The translations under genes and the position numbers were made by a program. A stretch of 64,000 bases of DNA. Source: Desulfuromonadales bacterium. GTDB taxonomy: Bacteria; Desulfobacterota; Desulfuromonadia; Geobacterales; Pseudopelobacteraceae. The stretch is taken from contig DUZX01000011.1 in NCBI GenBank assembly GCA_013349325.1, forward strand, positions 32,171 through 96,170. Reading direction: 5' to 3'. Shown here piece by piece: positions 33,995 through 42,536 of this stretch (its first letter is position 1; each line of letters starts with the position of its first letter). The notes below the pieces were generated by a model, which did not search any database, was not told the origin of the DNA, and saw only the letters and a program-made list of their open reading frames with translations.

Positions 33995-35215
33995 ATGCCT
34001 AAACGAATTGTGCCTCTTACGGATCTTCAGCTTAAAACTGCAAAACCAAAAGTAAAAGAGTACAAGCTTTCTGATGGCGGCGGCCTTCATCTGCTCATCA
34101 CACCCAGCGGCGGGAAGCTGTGGCGATGCAATTACCGCTTTGATGGAAAGCAAAAGACCCTCTTCCTTAAATCCTACCCCGAAATAACCCTTTCAGAGGC
34201 ACGAAAAGCTCGTGATGATGCTCGACAACTACTGGCGAATGGCGTAGATCCTGGCGCTGTTATTAAGGCCCAGAAAATACAAGTGCAATTGCATGCCGAA
34301 ATTGTTTTAAATACGTTTGAAAAAGTTGCGAAGGAGTGGCTACTTAAAAATTCTCCGCAATGGAGCGACAGCCATATCAAGACGATTACAGGTCGACTTG
34401 ATCGCGACGTTTTCCCTGTTTTTGGAGATCGTGCAGTTACCAGCATAACCAGAAATGATGTTAAATGTTTGATGGAAAAAGTTGCCGCACGTGGAACGAT
34501 AGAGACTGCAGACAGAATTAAGCTCTATTGCCGACAGATTTTGCGGTATGCCCTAAATAATGACATGATCGAATCAAATCCGATCGACGACATGAAAGAT
34601 ATATTAGCCAAGCGGGTACCAGGTCATCATGCTGCATTGACGGATCCCAGGAAAGTTTCTCAACTTCTGAGAGCTATAGATGGATTCGATGGGTCATTTG
34701 TCGTCAAATGCGCATTACAGCTCGCACCGTTGCTGTTTGTCCGCCCTGGTGAACTTCGGGCGGCTGAATGGTCAGAGATTGATCTCGATAATGCTGAATG
34801 GAACATCCCTGCAATAAAAATGAAAATGAAATCAGATCACCTTGTACCTCTTTCTCAACAGGCGATCGCAATTTTGAAAGAGCTGGTGCCTTTGACCGGT
34901 GGCAAGAAATATGTTTTCCCGTGCTATCGCACAAATTCACGTTGTATGAGTGAGAATGCTTTGACGGCCGCTCTTCGCCGGCTAGGTTACATCCAGGGGG
35001 AAATGACTCCTCACGGATTCCGGGCTATGGCAAGAACCATCCTTGACGAAGTATTGAACCAGCGCGTTGACTTCATTGAGCACCAGCTTGCACATGCAGT
35101 CAAGGACCCTAATGGAAGAGCTTATAACAGGACAGCACACCTTGATGAACGTAAAAAAATGATGCAGTTGTGGGCTGATTATCTCGACAGTATCAAAGTG
35201 TTGCGAACGCTTTAG
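33995..35215 (+). CDS. int: P4-type tyrosine integrase of the genomic island
   Basis: The start at 33995 is chosen because GGAGG lies just upstream within the longer frame (ATG 33983). The 406-residue protein has the N-terminal DUF4102 arm-binding domain (L-S-D-G-G-G-L-H-L-L-I, G-K-x-L-W-R), a core-binding domain, and a catalytic domain with R (V-R-P-G-E-L-R), H-G-F-R, H-Q-L-A-H and a late Tyr (R-A-Y-N-R). It sits beside tRNA-Glu and should catalyse integration at its 3' end. Confidence 0.95.
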   Translation: MPKRIVPLTDLQLKTAKPKVKEYKLSDGGGLHLLITPSGGKLWRCNYRFDGKQKTLFLKSYPEITLSEARKARDDARQLLANGVDPGAVIKAQKIQVQLHAEIVLNTFEKVAKEWLLKNSPQWSDSHIKTITGRLDRDVFPVFGDRAVTSITRNDVKCLMEKVAARGTIETADRIKLYCRQILRYALNNDMIESNPIDDMKDILAKRVPGHHAALTDPRKVSQLLRAIDGFDGSFVVKCALQLAPLLFVRPGELRAAEWSEIDLDNAEWNIPAIKMKMKSDHLVPLSQQAIAILKELVPLTGGKKYVFPCYRTNSRCMSENALTAALRRLGYIQGEMTPHGFRAMARTILDEVLNQRVDFIEHQLAHAVKDPNGRAYNRTAHLDERKKMMQLWADYLDSIKVLRTL

Positions 35216-35263
35216 ACTCGGCAGCGCACCTGCTGCCTTCGTAATCCAATCTGAGCCACATGC

Positions 35264-35304
35264 AACGGCCATTACCTCGATAGCGGGGTAATGGCCGTTT
35301 TTTT
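35264..35304 (+). terminator. Terminator after the integrase gene
   Basis: A 13-bp perfect stem, AACGGCCATTACC (35264-35276) with GGTAATGGCCGTT (35287-35299), followed by a T run. Confidence 0.9.
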
Positions 35305-35370
35305 AGTTTAAACGCATAATTTGCAGTCATTACACAAAGGACCTTCCCCCCCCTACAGATATTCCAAGTA

Positions 35371-35404
35371 GGACAATATGTTCCGAACAAGTCCGGACAT
35401 GTCC
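35371..35404. promoter_or_regulatory. Dyad operator-like sites upstream of the AlpA-like gene
   Basis: GGACAATATGTTCC (imperfect dyad, 35371-35384) and GGACATGTCC (perfect palindrome, 35395-35404) lie 30-65 bases before the start of the next gene and share a GGACA half-site. They are candidate binding sites for an island regulator. Confidence 0.4.
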
Positions 35405-35435
35405 GTTAATCCTAAATCTGTACCATGGAGGCTCT

Positions 35436-35663
35436 ATGCACAACTCATCCCTTCCCGAGACCGGCTTTGTCCGGCTACCCGACATCATCGGCAACGCAAA
35501 GGCCGATCCGCCTATTAAACCTGTATATCCTGTAAGCCGTTCGACTTGGTGGGAGGGTGTGAGGTCCGGACGCTATCCCCAGCCAGTAAAGCTCGGTCCC
35601 CGAATAACAGCCTGGCGGGTTGAGGATATTCGGGCACTGATCGAACGGCATTCAAGGGGGTAA
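35436..35663 (+). CDS. AlpA-family regulator/excisionase-like protein
   Basis: The 75-residue protein has the MerR-like DNA-binding layout of AlpA: F-V-R-L-P-D-I, S-R-S-T-W-W, G-R-Y-P-Q-P-V-K-L-G-P-R and A-W-R-V-E-D-I-R-A-L-I. AlpA proteins activate integrase or excision of P4-like elements. GGAGG precedes the ATG. It precedes the replication gene directly. Confidence 0.85.
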   Translation: MHNSSLPETGFVRLPDIIGNAKADPPIKPVYPVSRSTWWEGVRSGRYPQPVKLGPRITAWRVEDIRALIERHSRG

Positions 35664-35666
35664 TTG

Positions 35667-38039
35667 ATGATCGTAGAATATTTTATCGATACCATCCGTA
35701 ATGTTACCGGCGGCGCACCGGCATATGAAGCACTCGTGCCGGGTAAAATGATCAGATTCGCCACCAGTGACCGGAGAGGCGATGATTCCGGTTGGTGCAA
35801 ACTCTTCGAGGACTGCGAAAGCGGAGTTTTCGGGTGCTGGCGGCAGGGTATATCAGATAACTGGCAGTCCCGAAAGGACAGGTCACCGGATGAACAGGCC
35901 GTCTTCCTGGAGCGGGTGAAACAGGCAAAAGCCGAAGCCGCCTGTATTGAGGAAGAACTCAGGGCCAAGTGCCGGGAAAAATCAGCAAAACTATGGGAAA
36001 AAGGGCGCGATGTTGAGGCACGACATCTCTACTTGGTGGCAAAGAATATCAAGCCTTATGGAAGTAAGCAATTGGGGCACTTACTCATGCTACCGGTACG
36101 GGACATCAATGGTGTGCTTCACGGTCTACAATTCATCATGCCGGATGGCACCAAACGCTTCAAGAGCGGTACCGCCGTTACCGGTTGCTACCACGCGATC
36201 GGTAAGCCGAATGGGAAGATCCTGATTGCCGAAGGCTTTGCCACCGGCGCATCCCTGCACGAAATCACCGGCCATGCCGTAGCCTGCGCTTTCTCTGCCG
36301 GCAATCTGAAACAGGTCGCCGTGGCTCTCAGGGAAAAGTATCCCGATACGGTTTTGGTTATTTGTGCTGATGATGATCATCTCACCGAAGGCAATCCCGG
36401 TTTGACCAAAGCCACCGAAGCTGCGATGGCTGTCTCCGATCTACTTGCCGTCCCCTGTTTTTCTGAGACCAGGGAATCAAAGGATACCGATTTCAACGAT
36501 CTGGCCAGACTGGCAGGACGGGAAGCTGTTGCAGGCTGTATCGAAGCGGCAGCAGTGCCTGCCGATCAGATCCCGTTATCTATTGACTCTGAGCCCGAAA
36601 ACCCTGATTACCCGCTTGATGCTGTCATCCAGAGACTATCGAAACTCTCCCCGTTGCAGTATGACCAGGTACGCAAACAGGAAGCAAAAGCGCTCGGCGT
36701 CCGTCCCGTTACCTTGGATGCTGTTGTCAGGGATGCCCGCAAGGGAACTGTTGCCGACGATCTTCCTTTCGCCGAAGTTGAACCATGGCCGGATGCTATA
36801 GATCCGACGCAACTATTGACAGATATTGCCGCCACGGTTCGGCGCTTCATAGTCTGCGACAGAGAAATCGCCCATGCTGTTGCCTTATGGGCTGCCATGA
36901 CTTGGTTTATCGAAGTTGTACAAGTCGCACCACTGGCAGTCATTACTGCTCCCGAGAAGCGCTGCGGCAAGTCGCAGCTCCTCTTTCTCTTGGGGAGAGT
37001 GTCTGCCCGGGCAATCACCACCAGCAGTATTTCACCGGCGGCCTTGTACCGAACCATTGATGCCTGGTGCCCAACTCTGTTGATCGACGAGGCTGACGCA
37101 TTTATACGAGATAACGAGGAGCTGCGCGGTCTGCTCAACAGCGGGCATACCAGGGAGAGCGCCTATGTCATCCGTACCGTAGGTGACAGTTTCACCCCAA
37201 CCAAGTTCAACACGTGGGGAGCAAAGGCCCTGGCCGGTATCGGTCATATTGCCGATACCCTCATGGATCGGGCCGTCATTTTTGAGTTACGGCGCAAACT
37301 CCCCCATGAAAAGGTTGAACGTATCCGCTATGCCGAACCTGGCCTGTTTGATGATCTGCGTTCGAAGCTGGCACGATTTGCCGAGGATTACAGCGATCAG
37401 GTACGACAGGCCCGACCTCCGTTGCCCCACAACCTGAATGACAGGGCCCAGGACAACTGGGAACCGCTGCTGGCCATCGCCATGGCAGCGGGCAACGAAT
37501 GGTTTCAGCTCGGCACCACGGCTGCATTAAAACTCTCCGGCAGCGAGAGTGCTGCACAGACAATCGGAACTGAACTGCTTGCCGATATCCGGGAAATTTT
37601 CGGACAAGACCTGGACCGAATCACCACGGCAGAACTGATCCGGCTGTTATGCACCGACGATGAGAAACCGTGGGCGACCTTCAACCGGGGTAATGCGATT
37701 ACCCCGCGACAGGTTGCAAAGCGTCTCAAGGAGTACGGCATCCTCTCCCATACCATACGCATCGGTATCGAGACCGCCAAAGGGTACACCGCCCATCAGT
37801 TCAGAGAAGTATTTTCACGATATCTGCCCGTTCCCGCCGAATTATCAGTAACACCGTCACAAACCAGTAACTATGCGGCTTTAGCTGTGACGGATAATCC
37901 GTCACGTTACCCTGACGAAATGCAAAACGTCACACGTGAACCCGCAACCAAGGAGGGTTGTGACGCTGTTACGGATAAAAACCCCGAAACGAAAGCATAT
38001 ATAATGACGAAGGTCGAATCGTCGGAAGTTTCACCATGA
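35667..38039 (+). CDS. Island replication protein, Toprim plus DUF3631 ATPase
   Basis: The 790-residue protein has an N-terminal primase-related region, a Toprim domain (about 170-270: I-L-I-A-E-G-F-A-T-G, V-I-C-A-D-D-D) and an ATPase/helicase-like domain (about 400-540) with P-E-K-R-C-G-K-S-Q (Walker A) and L-L-I-D-E-A-D-A-F (Walker B). The C-terminal DUF3631-type region follows. Proteins of this kind prime or drive replication of P4-like satellites and integrative elements. ATG 35667 is preferred to the adjoining TTG 35664. Gene position after alpA is typical. Confidence 0.85.
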   Translation: MIVEYFIDTIRNVTGGAPAYEALVPGKMIRFATSDRRGDDSGWCKLFEDCESGVFGCWRQGISDNWQSRKDRSPDEQAVFLERVKQAKAEAACIEEELRAKCREKSAKLWEKGRDVEARHLYLVAKNIKPYGSKQLGHLLMLPVRDINGVLHGLQFIMPDGTKRFKSGTAVTGCYHAIGKPNGKILIAEGFATGASLHEITGHAVACAFSAGNLKQVAVALREKYPDTVLVICADDDHLTEGNPGLTKATEAAMAVSDLLAVPCFSETRESKDTDFNDLARLAGREAVAGCIEAAAVPADQIPLSIDSEPENPDYPLDAVIQRLSKLSPLQYDQVRKQEAKALGVRPVTLDAVVRDARKGTVADDLPFAEVEPWPDAIDPTQLLTDIAATVRRFIVCDREIAHAVALWAAMTWFIEVVQVAPLAVITAPEKRCGKSQLLFLLGRVSARAITTSSISPAALYRTIDAWCPTLLIDEADAFIRDNEELRGLLNSGHTRESAYVIRTVGDSFTPTKFNTWGAKALAGIGHIADTLMDRAVIFELRRKLPHEKVERIRYAEPGLFDDLRSKLARFAEDYSDQVRQARPPLPHNLNDRAQDNWEPLLAIAMAAGNEWFQLGTTAALKLSGSESAAQTIGTELLADIREIFGQDLDRITTAELIRLLCTDDEKPWATFNRGNAITPRQVAKRLKEYGILSHTIRIGIETAKGYTAHQFREVFSRYLPVPAELSVTPSQTSNYAALAVTDNPSRYPDEMQNVTREPATKEGCDAVTDKNPETKAYIMTKVESSEVSP

Positions 38040-38291
38040 CGGTAGTGGACTTTGCAGCGCTTCACGTGCTGCCGCACATTCCATATTCGTGCTGCCGCGC
38101 GAAGCGGAAACAGAGGGTGGTTCAATAATTACCGGTTCTGCTGTTGAAGCTGTTCAGAGTAAACGGTTTTGTCTGGTCTTTGCCTTACCCCCTCTTTTCC
38201 CGCGCTGTGTCAGCATACACGGACACAGCGCGGAGAGAGATCCAAAGCTGATTTTCAGGAATTGATGCGACACAACAGGGAGGACATCCAA

Positions 38292-38558
38292 ATGACGAAG
38301 AATCACGAGACATTTAATGCACAAATCGAGGTTGAACAAATTCGTGCCCGGCGCACCGAAGCGAGACGCAAGCTTTACCACAAAAGTCGTCTGGATAAGT
38401 ATCGCGCCGAGTTGGTCGCAATGAAACGGGCAGGTGCTTCCTGTGCCGACCTGGTGGAGTGGCTCAGGGTGTTCCATCGCTGCAAAGTTAATCGCAGTTC
38501 CGTCGATCGCTATCTGAAAAAACTGCCGGAGCTGTCCCTGTCCAAGGTGGACTGCTAA
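38292..38558 (+). CDS. Small basic protein upstream of tyrosine recombinase
   Basis: The start at 38292 follows GGGAGGA. The 88-residue protein is rich in Arg and Lys (R-A-R-R-T-E-A-R-R-K) with a C-terminal region L-V-E-W-L-R-V-F-H-R-C-K-V-N-R-S-S-V-D-R-Y-L that resembles a short helix-turn-helix. It overlaps the recombinase start (TAATG). It may be an accessory DNA-binding protein for the recombinase; family unknown. Confidence 0.65.
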   Translation: MTKNHETFNAQIEVEQIRARRTEARRKLYHKSRLDKYRAELVAMKRAGASCADLVEWLRVFHRCKVNRSSVDRYLKKLPELSLSKVDC

Positions 38559-39448
38559 TGCCAAGTTTCCGTTCACCAAAAGCGCAGTCCAATCACGCTG
38601 TAGCACAGAAGGTGGTTTTGGGCAAAGGGCGGCACGATCACCGGAATGACGGTAAAATCCACAGCGTTGGCACTGCACGGGGATACGGTCAGGCACTCAA
38701 GGGTTTTGCCGAATATATCCGAACGTGCCGATGGGGTGATCTCACCAACGCCACAAGTGACATGGCGATGCATTACCTGTCTGAGCGGGCGGCGATTGTC
38801 ACGCAGAAAACCCTCGACCTTGATCGCCAGGCAATTCAGATGCATTTCGGTACTCGCCTTGAAGTCGTCAAGAGCGAGAAGGAATCGCACCTTACTACAA
38901 GGAGTTATACCTCCAGGCAGATTGAACGGATTGCTTCCGCCCAGTCTGATCGGAACAGCCTGGCCACACGAATCGCTTACAATGTGGGTTTAAGGGCGCA
39001 CGAGCTGCTGACGATCCGGCCTGCTGATGAACACCCAGCTTCGCGGCACCGGGAGTGGAGTACGGAGCGTTTCGCTGGCCGTGAAGGCGTGCGATACACG
39101 GTTGCCGGCAAGGGTGGGCTTGTGCGCGAGGTTCTTTTGTCGAAGTACCTGGCAACATTGCTCACGGCGACACGTCTTGTCGAACCTCGACAGGTAGTTG
39201 ATCGTGGTGTGAATTATATCCAGTGCTACGATCTGGCGGGAGGCAAGGCGTGGAGTCAAAGCTTTTCAGCTGCCAGTCAGCGGGAACTTGGGTTTTCCAA
39301 CGGGGCGCATGGACTTCGCCACAGTTACGCCCAGGAACGAATGGCAGAATTACAGCAGAATGGGATGAATCATGACGATGCCAAAGGAACAGTCGCTCAG
39401 GAAGTCGGGCATTTTGACAAGGAAACTACGGAGGCTTATTTAAGATGA
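38558..39448 (+). CDS. Second tyrosine recombinase of the island
   Basis: The 296-residue protein has an N-terminal SAM-like domain and a catalytic domain with the complete set: Arg in N-V-G-L-R-A-H-E, Lys in V-A-G-K-G-G, H-G-L-R-H (His-x2-Arg), His in E-V-G-H and Tyr in E-A-Y-L-R four residues later. It is related to the broken integrase at 62806-63774 (both end with a N-G-x-H-G-L-R...A-Q-x-R-x-A-E-L pattern). It is coupled to both neighbours (TAATG and ATGA overlaps), suggesting a three-gene mobility unit. Confidence 0.88.
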   Translation: MPSFRSPKAQSNHAVAQKVVLGKGRHDHRNDGKIHSVGTARGYGQALKGFAEYIRTCRWGDLTNATSDMAMHYLSERAAIVTQKTLDLDRQAIQMHFGTRLEVVKSEKESHLTTRSYTSRQIERIASAQSDRNSLATRIAYNVGLRAHELLTIRPADEHPASRHREWSTERFAGREGVRYTVAGKGGLVREVLLSKYLATLLTATRLVEPRQVVDRGVNYIQCYDLAGGKAWSQSFSAASQRELGFSNGAHGLRHSYAQERMAELQQNGMNHDDAKGTVAQEVGHFDKETTEAYLR

Positions 39449-40053
39449 AATATATCAGAATTATTTTGTATATATCTATTTTATCAGCGTATTGCTGGTT
39501 GACCTGGTGGGTGTTACCCGATTTTGCGTTTATTCATCTCCAGGGTAAAAAGGAGCAGATCCCTGATTCCGGACTTATTCTGTTTGGCTTTGAAAAAGCC
39601 AAGTATACTGGGCATCGTGTTATATCCAGCATTAACTATGGCTGGTCAACATTATGGGCAGCATGGCCATGCACTATTGCTGGCGGGCTCTTCGGCTTAG
39701 GCATAGGGCACATAGGAGGCGAAATAACTCGCCGAACCTTTGCGATCGAACTTGCATCAGAGGAGGCTGTCCGTTTAGCCAAAAAGCATGAATCCAATGG
39801 AGACTCATCATGTGCGAACGTTGAAAAACTGCTGCAAAAACTGGAACATGATGTTTTACAATTCGAATCTGAAAAGAGAGGCTTTGAGTTTCAGCGCTTA
39901 GAGCTTCAATTAGAAAAAAAGCTTTTTAAGGATGGGGTAAGGAAATTTGAATCAGGCGAATTAAACAAGGCAAAATCAACTATCAGTAGGCTGGAAAAGA
40001 AAATTAAGCGTCTACAAGAGAAACCGGTTGACGCCAATCAAATCCAGGGATAA
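39445..40053 (+). CDS. Membrane protein with C-terminal coiled coil
   Basis: This 202-residue protein overlaps the recombinase stop by 4 nt. It has two membrane helices (about 5-27 and 73-92) and a C-terminal coiled coil (about 125-190). No known family is recognised. Codons such as ATA and TTA are more frequent than in the chromosomal genes. Coupling to a recombinase is unusual for a membrane protein and is the only clue to function. Confidence 0.7.
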   Translation: MKYIRIILYISILSAYCWLTWWVLPDFAFIHLQGKKEQIPDSGLILFGFEKAKYTGHRVISSINYGWSTLWAAWPCTIAGGLFGLGIGHIGGEITRRTFAIELASEEAVRLAKKHESNGDSSCANVEKLLQKLEHDVLQFESEKRGFEFQRLELQLEKKLFKDGVRKFESGELNKAKSTISRLEKKIKRLQEKPVDANQIQG

Positions 40054-40069
40054 ATTGTTCAACATATAC

Positions 40070-40353
40070 CGCACGCCGTGATGCTTTGTCTCAGATGAGA
40101 CTCACGGAGGCTCGCAGAGCCTGCCTTATAGGCAATCTGCAGTGGTTCTATCCAGACCGGCACCAAAGTGCAAAAGGATAGCAGCGGTGAACAGTCCCAC
40201 GCTGAACAATCAGGGGGCGAATCGGGAAGGCAACTTCTCGCGGTGGTTAAACCATCGGCTGCGGCAGCAATAGCTGACCGTATGGCAATCTAAAGCGACG
40301 CAAACTTAAATACTGTCTATACTGAATCTCCGGCCTCCTTTATGGGGGCCTTT
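40070..40353 (+). ncRNA. Candidate structured non-coding RNA with terminator
   Basis: The 392-base gap at 40054-40445 holds no gene. A series of local hairpins fills it: 40088-40101 (GTCTC/GAGAC), 40109-40121 (GGCTC/GAGCC), 40122-40134 (TGCCT/AGGCA), 40148-40181 (CTATCC/GGATAG with an inner GCAC-CAAA-GTGC), 40182-40204 (CAGCG-TG/CA-CGCTG), 40223-40240, 40241-40257 and 40258-40268. A terminator-like hairpin follows (GGCCTCC/GGGGGCC then TTTT, about 40332-40354). I recognise no Rfam family. The strand is inferred from the T run. Confidence 0.45.
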
Positions 40354-40445
40354 TCCGTTATGGATTAAGTGGGCGTGACAGTTATGAGTGGTGACATTTC
40401 TCACCCTTTTTTGTGACAGTTTTTTCAATACTGTTGGAGTGTATT

Positions 40446-41237
40446 ATGCTGGTTCGACCCTTTTCAGATATTCATGCCGAGTTCTGGCAGCCCAACAAGA
40501 TTCCCCGCATACTGGAAATGGTGGTCCCGCCGTTACCGACTGACCAGGAAACCATTGCTCTGGTTGCTGGCGATATCGGATTGGCCCATAAACAGGAGAC
40601 CTGGCTCAAGGTTATCAGCCTTCTTGCCAAGCGTTTTCTGGCTGTGATCTATGTGGAGGGGAATCACTTTTTCTATCACAACGATTTCCTCGGGCGTATC
40701 CAGGAGCTGAAAACCACGCTGTCGATTCCAAAAAATGTCCATTTTCTTGAAAATGAGTCAGTTGAGATCAACGGTGCCATATTTATCGGGGCAACATTAT
40801 GGACAGACTTCCGGGAGAAGGATTTCTTCAAGATGCAGTACGCCCGGAAGAATATGAACGACTTTGTGTTGATCAAAAAGGCTGACGGAACACGGCTCAT
40901 GCCGGAAGAGACAGTCGATCTGTTTCAGGAATCGAAGCGTTATATATTCGAAGCACTGGCAGCAGCCGGCGAAAAGAAGACTGTCGTGGTGACACACCAC
41001 GGGGTTTCACCGCTCTCCATCCATGAAAAGTTCCGGGGAGACCGTCTGAACTGTGCTTTCATGACCGACATTTCCAGCGAGATCATCGATCATGGTCCGG
41101 TTCTCTGGGTCCATGGCCATACGCACAACTCGTTCGACTATCTACTCGGAAAAACTCGGGTGATTGTGAATCCCTATGGCTACAAGGATGTGGAGGCCAA
41201 TCCGCAGTACGACAAGCAACTGCTGATCGAGCTATGA
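40446..41237 (+). CDS. Calcineurin-like metallophosphoesterase
   Basis: GGAG precedes ATG 40446. The 263-residue protein has the metallophosphatase motifs in order: S-D-I-H (D-x-H), V-A-G-D-I (G-D), V-E-G-N-H (G-N-H), V-T-H-H-G and H-G-H-T-H. It should be a two-metal phosphoesterase; the substrate (nucleotide, nucleic acid or protein) is unknown. It forms a close pair with the next gene. Confidence 0.85.
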   Translation: MLVRPFSDIHAEFWQPNKIPRILEMVVPPLPTDQETIALVAGDIGLAHKQETWLKVISLLAKRFLAVIYVEGNHFFYHNDFLGRIQELKTTLSIPKNVHFLENESVEINGAIFIGATLWTDFREKDFFKMQYARKNMNDFVLIKKADGTRLMPEETVDLFQESKRYIFEALAAAGEKKTVVVTHHGVSPLSIHEKFRGDRLNCAFMTDISSEIIDHGPVLWVHGHTHNSFDYLLGKTRVIVNPYGYKDVEANPQYDKQLLIEL

Positions 41238-41277
41238 GCAAGTGGAAATAACTGGTGAAGCTTTGAGGAGGGGGAAA

Positions 41278-42000
41278 ATGCGACAAAAGAAAACGACACC
41301 ATACGGGCAACTTTCCCGTCGCAAACAGCGTGACAATTTCATCCGCCTGCGGCAAAAGATTCGTAATGATAGTTCATTTTATGGCGGAGAGTTTACAAGT
41401 GATCATGTCCTGAACGAACCGGGACGTCCCGCTTTGTACAACCAATGGGCTGATGCATACTTCCTTGGCAGTGACGGGTTGACCATCTGGAATGCCACCA
41501 TCATCACCGCCGCCAGAGAGTTCTGGGACGTAGTAGAAGAGTTGGCCCACACACGGGCCTGGGATCTGCTGACGCCTGAAGAACAATCAGCAGAAGCGGA
41601 AATAAAGTTTGAACCGATCTGGTCGAATGGCCATCGTATGTTCCGCATGGCCGAAAGGCCAAAACTCGTCTATGAAAAATACAGCGGGCTCAGCTTTATC
41701 GAGTATCAAGACAAACTTGCTGAAGAAATCGTTCTGAACGAGCCGCCCGAAATATTTGAATCATTCGAGACCGACCGTTCCTACTGCTATGGTACCGGGC
41801 TGAATATGGTTGTTCACGTTGATGAGATCAACCAGGCTACTATTGAGGAGTCGATTCGTCGATTTCGCCAAGTTGGGGAAAGCAACTGGCGATCTGCTAC
41901 ACCGCTGCTCCGCAGTGAATTACCGTTGGAAACTCAAAATGCCGCATTCAGCAGGATAAGATTGCAGCAAAGCACACCTGACGGCACGGCCATTATTTAG
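41278..42000 (+). CDS. Unassigned protein paired with metallophosphoesterase
   Basis: GGAGGGGG precedes ATG 41278. The 240-residue protein is soluble-looking, with a basic start (R-Q-K-K-T-T) and aromatic-rich middle (W-A-D-A-Y-F, E-F-W-D-V-V-E-E-L-A). No family is recognised. Spacing of 40 nt from the phosphoesterase suggests an operon. It ends 4 nt inside the convergent AlpA-like gene. Confidence 0.65.
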   Translation: MRQKKTTPYGQLSRRKQRDNFIRLRQKIRNDSSFYGGEFTSDHVLNEPGRPALYNQWADAYFLGSDGLTIWNATIITAAREFWDVVEELAHTRAWDLLTPEEQSAEAEIKFEPIWSNGHRMFRMAERPKLVYEKYSGLSFIEYQDKLAEEIVLNEPPEIFESFETDRSYCYGTGLNMVVHVDEINQATIEESIRRFRQVGESNWRSATPLLRSELPLETQNAAFSRIRLQQSTPDGTAII

Positions 42001-42341
42001 ACTGCCTGCCGTGTCGCTAACCATGCTTCGTCTTCACTGCGTCGCCAACCGACGCTGTGATCTGTAAGACGGATTCGAGCCGGGAAAAATCCCTCTCGCT
42101 CCTGCCGCCAAAGGGTCGTCATTGATAGTCCCGTAATTTGGCAAAGATCTTTTCTACGGATAACATCACCGACAGCCCTTGTAGTGCGAGGAGCTTCTTG
42201 CATAACTATCGGAACAGTCCTTGCCGCAATCGACTTGGGGCGTTCTGCTGCCTCCTGTACTTTGACGAGCAGGGGTGACAGTTTTCGCACCACCGCATCG
42301 GCAATTGCCTGAAGATCGTCTGGTTCAAGGGTAATACGCAT
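41997..42341 (-). CDS. AlpA/MerR-like DNA-binding protein
   Basis: The 114-residue protein has an amphipathic N-terminal helix and a C-terminal AlpA-like helix-turn-helix: V-I-R-R-K-D-L-C-Q-I-T-G-L-S-M-T-T-L-W-R, F-F-P-A-R-I-R-L and V-G-W-R-R-S-E-D-E-A-W. AGGTACC precedes the ATG. It is probably a regulator of neighbouring island genes. Confidence 0.75.
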   Translation of the reverse strand: MRITLEPDDLQAIADAVVRKLSPLLVKVQEAAERPKSIAARTVPIVMQEAPRTTRAVGDVIRRKDLCQITGLSMTTLWRQEREGFFPARIRLTDHSVGWRRSEDEAWLATRQAV

Positions 42342-42536
42342 AATGGTACCTCCAATGGCACAACCTGCCTGAGAGCCAAGTCGGCAGGCTGCAAGATTTA
42401 CCCGCGTCAGGGTGTCTTACATATTAAAATAAATACTGAAAATGTGCTATTCGTCCAATAAAGCTGTTGCACACGCATAGCAAATAAATTACAGTAACCA
42501 CCATTACCATTAAAGCATTGACGGTGGTGTGGACCC

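Noticed and set aside
40070..40330. Retron or group II intron RNA
   Set aside because: There is no reverse transcriptase nearby and no domain V-like hairpin; left as an unassigned structured RNA.
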